Assembly (NCBI GenBank): GCA_949130495.1
Contig: OX422223.1
Span: 78,490,751 to 78,554,750, forward strand
Length of the DNA: 64,000 nt
Source of the DNA: Sambucus nigra
Taxonomy: Eukaryota; Streptophyta; Magnoliopsida; Dipsacales; Adoxaceae
Direction: 5' to 3'
The notes beneath the pieces were generated by a model, which saw nothing but the letters and a program-made list of their open reading frames with translations, was not told the origin of the DNA and did not search any database. How positions within the stretch are numbered: position 1 is the stretch's first letter; each line of letters starts with the position of its first letter. Below are positions 56,014 to 64,000 of this stretch, piece after piece. Both the position numbers and the translations under genes were made by a program.

Positions 56014-56804
56014 TGAGAATGAGTTTTTTTTTAAGTATTGAAGCGAACATTAAAATGTTAATTTTTTGACGCAACTGTCGTTCAAACGACATCTGTACAT
56101 CGTTCGAATGACATGGAAGTATCACGCGATCTCGTTCGAGCGACAACTGTCCTTCGTTCGCGCGAGATTGCTATCTCGTTCGAATGAGCTCGGTTTTTGA
56201 AGTGGCGCATTTTTATTATAAATACTCATTAAATGGTATCATTTTCTTTAAGAATCCCCAGCGTTTTACAGAATAGAAAAACTGCGAAAGCAGAATTCTT
56301 TTGGCTTCTTCCTTTTAGGGTTTAATCCCTTTTTGTTTACAATTCACAAAACTCCCAATATGCTTTAGTGAATTGTTTTGGTGTTGAAGAACACACTTTG
56401 CTGTGGTTTAATCTTTGGGGGGTGAACTATACAATCGGAGAGCTGCGTGCTATTATGGAGGGAGTCCTTATAAAGTTCACTTTTGTGGAGAAGCCGTTTT
56501 CTTTTTCATTGCTGACCACTGTGTGTTACACTTGTGGGTGATTATCAGGTTGTATGTAAGTCAATGGTCTTGTGAATTCTTCAAAGTTCTAGAAATGAAA
56601 GGTTTTGACCTTAGGGGATTTTTCCTTAATATTTATGTCGCATGCTTTATCTATTTATGGGTTAACACACGCACACACATAGATGCATGTTTAGGGGCTG
56701 AATTAATTTGGTTTATATTAACTCCAATTATATAAGTGTGCCAAATTAAAAACTTGTGAATTATTTTAAATCGATATCACACACCGCGTTTACTCATGTT
56801 TACA
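56014..56804 (+). repeat. R1 3' LTR
   Basis: 791 bases, matching 30580-31441 with more differences than R2 or R3 LTR pairs show and with a deletion of about 70 bases after position about 56518. TATAAAT at 56217-56223, preceded by the palindrome cluster at about 56078-56190. Confidence 0.85.
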
Positions 56805-57311
56805 CCAGTGATTATCACTGTGTCTTATTTTCCTGAGAAAAATATGTGAGGGTGTGAAAATGAGTCGTACAAGTAATGACTCTAATTAATCATTAACTAG
56901 TTATTATTTTTCAACTGATCCAATTTAAGTTTACCTTATTTTAACACATGAGTCCTATGTGAATGGATTTAAATTGGAAGCATTCATATGAATGTGCACA
57001 TAACCACTTTTCCTATCCATTTGATTAGTACCTTGCAAACCACTACCTAGCATTTCATAAGGCGCTAAGGGATCAACATCATTATGTTTAACCTTTCATA
57101 AACTAAGGCATTTAAGTAAGGGTGTATTAGTTGGACTAAGGCTTTGATTCATCACAAGTACACTTATTTAATCCCCGTGCGTGGTACGTCTCACCCAAGT
57201 AAAATCCTAACAAGGAACCCCCCCGATACACTTTCATTTAGATAGGGTAATTATTAAGACACATTTGTTAAGGTTTATTATGAGAGAGTATGTAAAAAGT
57301 TTGCAATATAT
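56805..57311. other. Unassigned stretch, no gene seen
   Basis: AT-rich sequence between R1 and CACTA-3. Begins with the small palindrome CAGTGATTATCACTG. No coding or repeat structure recognised. Confidence 0.4.
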
Positions 57312-57323
57312 CACAAACTAAAA

Positions 57324-57750
57324 ATGGTCACGAAAAATTAGTCACGATCTTGGACGGTGATGACCAAAGTAAAAGAACTCGTGACCACTCACCATTGTGA
57401 CATAAACTAGACATGGTCACGGCCATAGACCGTGAACACTGTCGTCAGGGTTGTGGTTCGTGACAAAATTGTGACCATTATGGCGTGAAAATTTTACCAA
57501 AATGATCGCCAACATGTCACTACCAATGACCGTAACCAAGTCCATAACCAAGTTAAGGTTTTCAGTGTATAGGGGTCACGACCCAAAGCTATGACCATTT
57601 TGAATTGGTCACGGCCTTTGACTGTGATCACAAGACGTGACCAATTAATTTTTTCCACATCATCAACATGGTCACGATCTTTGTCCGTGACCAGGTCATG
57701 ATCATGATGTTCAAAAATTAATTGGTCAAGCCTCGTGGTCACGGTCTCTC
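57324..57750. repeat. CACTA-3 subterminal repeats
   Basis: Repeated GGTCACGG..AGACCGTGA, GGTCACGACC..GCTATGACC and GGTCACGATC..GTCCGTGACC in both orientations. Apparent frames across them are by-products of the repeats. Confidence 0.75.
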
Positions 57751-57950
57751 ACGCTCACCCCCTTTCTCCCTTTCCGAGGACCTCTCTCTCCGGCCAACAA
57801 CCTCTTTCTCTCTACACGAGCAAGTCTGTTTCCCTCTCTCTATATATAAACAATGTAGATACGTTTTTGTATTATAGAATGTGTATGTATATGTGTGTAT
57901 GTGTGAATGTATGTGTATGTAGTATGTGTATGTATGTGTGTGTTCATATA

Positions 57951-58552
57951 CCCTAATAACCAATTATCCAATTTTTTAAAACTAATTTAGAATTTCCAAT
58001 TCTTAAACTCCACTTAGTGGAAAAAATTTCCAAGTTTAAAATTAGTGGAAATATCCTAAACCCTATTTACTAAACCCAAAAGCTTAAGCCCAAATCAATA
58101 AACCCCAATGACTAATCCCAAACACTTAAACCTTAAAACATAGACCATAAACCCAAAATCATATACCTTAAATTTTAAATTGAAAACTATATGCTCTAAA
58201 GCCTAGACATGTAAAGATTAATATTTAAGACTTTGACCCCATTTGTACTAAACCCTAATGGCTAAAACCAAATACCTAAACCCTAAAACTTAAACTCTAA
58301 TACTGAAACCCTAAAACTTAGAACATATATCGTGAAGCCTCACGATATATGCACCTATTGAATCGTGCCAACAAGTTGAAGAAGATTGAATTACGAGTTC
58401 GTGTCATAGACATCTATACATCAATCATAGATATGCTTCCTCTTAGTTAGCCACGTGCAAAACTCCTTAGATTTTTAAAAACTAATACCAAATGGATGGA
58501 TATTAGACACATTGAACATATTTTAAAGTCCTATTATGAGAAGGTATATACA

Positions 58553-58607
<55 letters not shown>

Positions 58608-59667
58608 ATAAACTTGATTTGTTAGTCATAATTTCATGTTATTATAATGATTTTGTCGCTTGCTATTTTTTTATATATAGTGTCGGGCGACAATGGACTG
58701 AACGTACCAACGATTTTGTCGCTTGCTATTCTCATCACCATATGTTGAGCAATTTTTTACTCCACCATTGGTTCAGTCCAATACTCCAACTATGAGTAGG
58801 CGAAAAACCCCTCATACTCCAACGCCTCACTCAGCACTCCCAAACATCCCGAGCAAATGAGAATAAGCCCATTAGGCTCTCCATTCTCGGGAATAATCCT
58901 TCTGGTGAGAAAAAATGACCTTCGGAGATTTAAATCCCAGTGTTTATCACTTGGGAAAATGAATGTGGGGAGTCGGGTCACCTGGATAATAGGAATGCAA
59001 TTGAGTAGTCAAGGATGACATGTATGACCAACTCTACAAGTGATTTTCATTCCCCGACCATTCAAAGTAAATAGTTATTTCCCGAGTTACTGAACAACTA
59101 ATAACATATCGAAGAACCTTCGACAAAGATATTTTCCAAAGGGGCATCAAGCTCCGGTATTTTGGCTCTGATAGATAGAGTGTCTATGAATGTTAAAATA
59201 CTGGTGGATCAATGAAACATCTTTCTGGAAAATGAGGTGATGCATAAGAAGATGGTCCAGAGAGAGAAGAAAAAACCTAAGTGGGATAACTTGTCCATGC
59301 ATACCTGATGGGGCAAAGATAATAAATTCCCACCACACATGGCTGAGACTCTGGAATCGATCAAGGCCATTAGCAGTCTGTCCGTTCGAGCCATTACGAT
59401 GACATTGAAAATGATGACCTGACGTAGGCCTTTGGAACTGACAAAAGAGGGAGGACGAGAGGTGTCAAATCACATATGCCAAAAACCACAATGCACCTCT
59501 CGTGAACGAGCATTATTTGGTTAATAATTGTATGTCGAGCTAAAAGGAAAGTCATTCTAAATTATGTTTAATAATTTTATTGAATTGTGAATTATGTGTT
59601 CTTGTATGCAACATGACCTTTGTTTCAATATAATAATACAAGATAATTGAATTTTGAAGATTATTTA
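57951..59667. other. CACTA-3 internal, no gene seen
   Basis: An A-rich stretch with repeated AAACCCTAA-like phrases (58050-58320), a (TA)n run of about 48 bases (58556-58603), and a 19-base direct repeat GATTTTGTCGCTTGCTATT (about 58650 and 58712). 58800-59480 looks like former coding (short frames on the minus strand) but I recognise no family. Confidence 0.45.
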
Positions 59668-59870
59668 ATGGATTTCCCACAATAAAAATAGTGGATGGGG
59701 AAGAGTAACCGAATATCAAATAATCACATAAAGGGCATTCAAGAACTTGTTAAATACTCTAATAGAAATATTAAAAGTGATAAGATTCCGTGTTTGTGAA
59801 CCCGTTGTATGAATGGAAAATAATAGTCTTTAGTAGACATTTGGCATTGTTCACAAGTCGCCCAATGTTA
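59668..59870 (+). pseudogene. CACTA-3 transposase N-terminal relic
   Basis: Starts MDFPQ at 59668, then stops, then WMGKSNRISNNHIKGIQELV and CMNGK: the transposase-associated domain, clearly the same family as the CACTA-2 relic at 29945. At least four stops in 65 codons; nothing of the catalytic core follows. Confidence 0.75.
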
Positions 59871-61482
<1,612 letters not shown>

Positions 61483-61504
61483 ATATATATATATATATAT
61501 ATAT

Positions 61505-62585
61505 AATGAGATCTAAGAGAAAGAGTAATATAACAGATGCTAAAACCAAAAGGGTGAACTTTTGAATTTCACACGGCCTAAACAAGAACAAACCAGCAAG
61601 ACACAACAAACTACTTAAAAACCTTCGAAAACTCAGTCGTGTAGATCAAGATGTACCAAAAGAAACCAAGACGAAATTGGTTCAAAAACTCTCAAACACA
61701 AAACCCGATCCACAAACACACAGAGTATATCACAAAGTATAAAAATGTGTTTGGATGTATGGTTGAGGAAGAAATCTCTTAAAAAAATAATTGAACACTC
61801 AGAAATTTTAGAGAAAAAAAGAGAGAATTTGTTTTGGGAGCATAATGTTTGAGATTTGGAATAAAAAATTGTGTTTTGAAAATGAGGAAAAGGCCTAGAT
61901 ATAAAGAGGCGAACCAATTGACCATGGTCCAAACGTAAAATCTAGAAACGTAAGGGTAAATAGGTAAACCAACAAAGGGTTTAAAGGGCAAGATCGCCAT
62001 CGCATAAAAAATGATTCGATGGGGGTAATGCAGTAAATAACCATGCTACTATTGGGGTCATAAATGACCAAACACCATCGATAATAAGATGCTGCCACAG
62101 ACAACCCACATGCAGATGCATTATAAGCCGTATGAGCGTAACACATAAACCCAGTTGGTCCAAAGCAGATATATCGGATCGATACAAAACATACCTTAAC
62201 AACTTAAAATGCTTTCATTTTCATTTTTGTTAAATTTTGTTAATTAAACAAATGAAATGTTTATTCAAATGTAAATTTAACATTTTATAATTCAAAAAAA
62301 TTATAAAGTATAAATTATAAAAAAGTATAAATTATAAAAAATTATAAGATGTATTAAAAGTATAATATAAAAATATTTAGGTCAAAATATGTATAAGATG
62401 TATAATTATAAAAATACTTAGGTTATTAAATCAATAATTCAAAATAGGTTTTGAAAAATAGGAATTTAGCTTTTGAAAATAATAAAAAAATATCTTTAGT
62501 CCCATGTTAAGTGCGAGAAGGGGACCAATTATAAAAGAGACAGTTTGTCACAAAAGTGTGCCAAACTAAAAGAAGATATTTTACA
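61505..62585 (-). repeat. R5 3' LTR (inner part; left end unresolved)
   Basis: On the minus strand the LTR starts TGTAAAATATCTTC at 62585, directly after a purine tract (CCAAAGGGGGAGA, 62586-62598). A TATA-like CTTTATATC lies at about 61906-61914 (minus), followed by a leader-like stretch. The partner LTR is outside the window. Confidence 0.55.
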
Positions 62586-64000
62586 TCTCCCCCTTTGGCC
62601 AATTTTGGGACAAACCATACTGAGCTTCAAATGAAAAAAATACACACATACATACATAACTAAACTAATAACATGTGTCCCAAAAATAAGAGTGAAAACT
62701 CAACTAACATCATGCGTCCTAATAGACTTAATTTCATACAATAAAAATAGGACTCCCACAAATCTCCCTAATAAAAAATAATAAAACTCAAAGCAGAAGT
62801 CTAAAATCCCCCCCCCGTTTGTCACAAAGGGACAAAAGTTAGGGAAGAATCCTACAAAAAAGATGTTAGTACCACATGATATAATGATAAAAAGTACTAA
62901 AAAATAAGTCTAACATGTATTAAGTTGAGTAGGCATAAACACCAATAGACATTCAAATTGTTTCACAACAAAGGTTGTCCAAGGATTTAGTGAATAAATA
63001 TGCTAATTGATCTTTCATATTAAGATATTCAATATTTAATTCCCTTTTCTCGACTAATTCTCGAATAAAACGTTCTCTCATTTTAGTATGTTTCGTTCAA
63101 GAAGGAAAAATTATTTTTAAAAAAAATACTTATTGCACTCTGAGTATCACAAAGAATCAGGACAAAAGATTAATTTAAAACATAATCACTCAGCATTTGT
63201 TTCATCCATAAAGGCTGAGTACAACAACTACCAGTGGTATTGTATTTGACTTCTGCTAATGAAAATGAAACACAATTTTAATTTTTAGAGGACCATGAGA
63301 CAAGGTTGCATCCTAAGTTAAAACAACCACCTGAGGTGATTTTACTATCATTGGTACAACTTGCCCAGTCGGCATCCGTATAAACAATTTTCCCGGAGTC
63401 AGTGTCAAAACTGTAAAGAATACCATATTTTATTGTCCAACTTACATATTTTAAAATGTGTTTAACAACATGTAAGTGGGACTCTATTGGTTCACATTGG
63501 TATCTAGAACAAACCTCCATGATATGCATTATATCGGGTCTACTCGTAGTTAAATAATAAAGACTGCTATCATACTAAGATATAACGTAACATCTATCTT
63601 TTTTCCCGGATTGATCTTTATAAAGTTTGAGAGATGAACTAATAGGAGTTATAGCAGTTTTCGCAGTAGTTAAACCAATATGTTTAATTAAATATGAAAC
63701 ATATTTACTTTGGCAGATAAAAATATGGTATGATTTTTGTGCTACTTGGATGCCTAAAAAGAAGTGCAGTTCCACCATCACAGACATTTGAAATTGATTT
63801 CATGATATTAGCAAAGTTTTTAGCTTCCGAGGGAGAGGTGGACCCAAAAATTATGTCGTTAACGTAAACTTGAGCGATTAATAAATAATTTACGTTACGT
63901 TTAACGAACATTGTTAGGTCTACTCCCTCTCGGTTAAAGCCATTTTCCATAAGAAATGTTGCTAACATTTCATTCCAAGCGCGGGGGATTCATTTTAAAC
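62586..64000 (-). pseudogene. R5: SIRE-type Ty1-copia pol relic, runs off the window
   Basis: Minus-strand pieces of reverse transcriptase and RNase H. FLMENGFNREGVDLTMFVKR and AQVYVNDIIFGSTSPSEAKN lie at 63968-63790; the active-site YVDD is changed to YVND. LHFFLGIQVAQKSYHIFICQ is at about 63770. RNase H is at 63529-63278 (YTDADWASCTNDSKITSGG), then a decayed tail to about 62950. Frameshifts join the pieces, and stops are frequent after 63278. It is close to R3 in sequence but older. The rest of pol and gag should lie to the right of the window. Confidence 0.85.

Larger units (their letters stand above)
30580..56804 (+). mobile_element. R1: SIRE-like LTR element with gag but no pol, split by R2
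   Basis: LTRs at 30580-31441 and 56014-56804 (TGAGAAT...GTTTACA). After the 5' LTR comes an initiator-tRNA-Met primer-binding site TTGGTATCA|GATCAGG, cut between 31452 and 53241 by R2. The own internal sequence (53241-56013, about 2.8 kb) has a gag-like frame with coiled coil and zinc knuckle, but no protease, reverse transcriptase or integrase. The bases flanking the LTRs (AACCT left, CCAGT right) do not match, so a target duplication is not seen. It is a non-autonomous or pol-deleted member of a SIRE-like family. Confidence 0.75.
57312..59870 (+). mobile_element. CACTA relic, CACTA-3, 5' part, plus strand
   Basis: Left end CACAAACTAAAAATGGTCAC is a mutated CACTATGCCAAAAATGGTCAC-type terminal repeat. 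Subterminal GGTCACG...CGTGACC repeats (57324-57750), then CT-rich, TA-rich and TG-rich blocks (57750-57950), the same order as CACTA-1. The transposase start is at 59668. The 3' part is absent or lost near 59.9-60 kb, where R5-related sequence begins. It shares its subterminal motif and transposase N-terminus with CACTA-2. Confidence 0.65.

Overview
This 64 kb window looks like nuclear DNA of a flowering plant, probably a eudicot with a large, transposon-rich genome. The evidence is plant-only transposon families (CACTA/TNP2, Tekay-type chromovirus, SIRE-type Ty1-copia), plant-type MITEs, a SINE, long AT microsatellites and fragments of plant B3 and F-box/FBD genes. The species cannot be named from sequence alone. 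I see one credible intact host gene, a 65-codon arabinogalactan peptide at 2566-2763 (minus). Nearly everything else that can be explained is mobile DNA in various states of decay.

Layout. 1-1369: end of an LTR on the minus strand. 1821-2004: a SINE with a perfect 14-bp target duplication. 2373-3860: four MITEs around the AG-peptide gene. 4981-11507: a 6.5-kb CACTA element (CACTA-1) with 3-bp target duplication, subterminal palindromes, a broken TNP2 transposase, and a 3' half that carries pieces of two host genes: a B3-domain fragment arranged as a 118-bp inverted repeat, and a three-exon F-box/FBD fragment. 12470-20394: a decayed Ty3-gypsy-like element with a truncated 5' LTR and no readable coding, followed by another LTR piece to 21896. 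21992-23510: a decayed intron-bearing coding relic. 26831-30390: an older CACTA relic (CACTA-2, minus) with a tandem array of about twelve ~165-bp units.

30580-56804 is a four-level nest. R1, a SIRE-like element with gag but no pol, was hit in its primer-binding site by R2, a Tekay chromovirus (31453-53235, target duplication TATCA). R2 was hit inside its reverse transcriptase by R3, a SIRE-type copia element (36661-48079, target duplication ACATG). R3's 3' LTR was hit by R4, now a solo LTR (37655-39244). 57312-59870 is the 5' part of another CACTA relic (CACTA-3, plus, same family as CACTA-2). The right end (about 61.5-64.0 kb) is a minus-strand SIRE-type copia relic (R5) that runs out of the window and carries a MITE sitting in (TA)n.

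The two signals I rate highest are (i) the B3-gene hairpin inside CACTA-1, a plausible source of small RNAs against host B3 genes, and (ii) clusters of short CpG-containing palindromes, mostly variants of TCGTTCGAACGA, lying just upstream of the presumed TATA box in five unrelated-looking LTR families here, with a different palindrome (TCGATCGA) at the matching place in a sixth. All alignments were done by eye, so identities and some boundaries are approximate.
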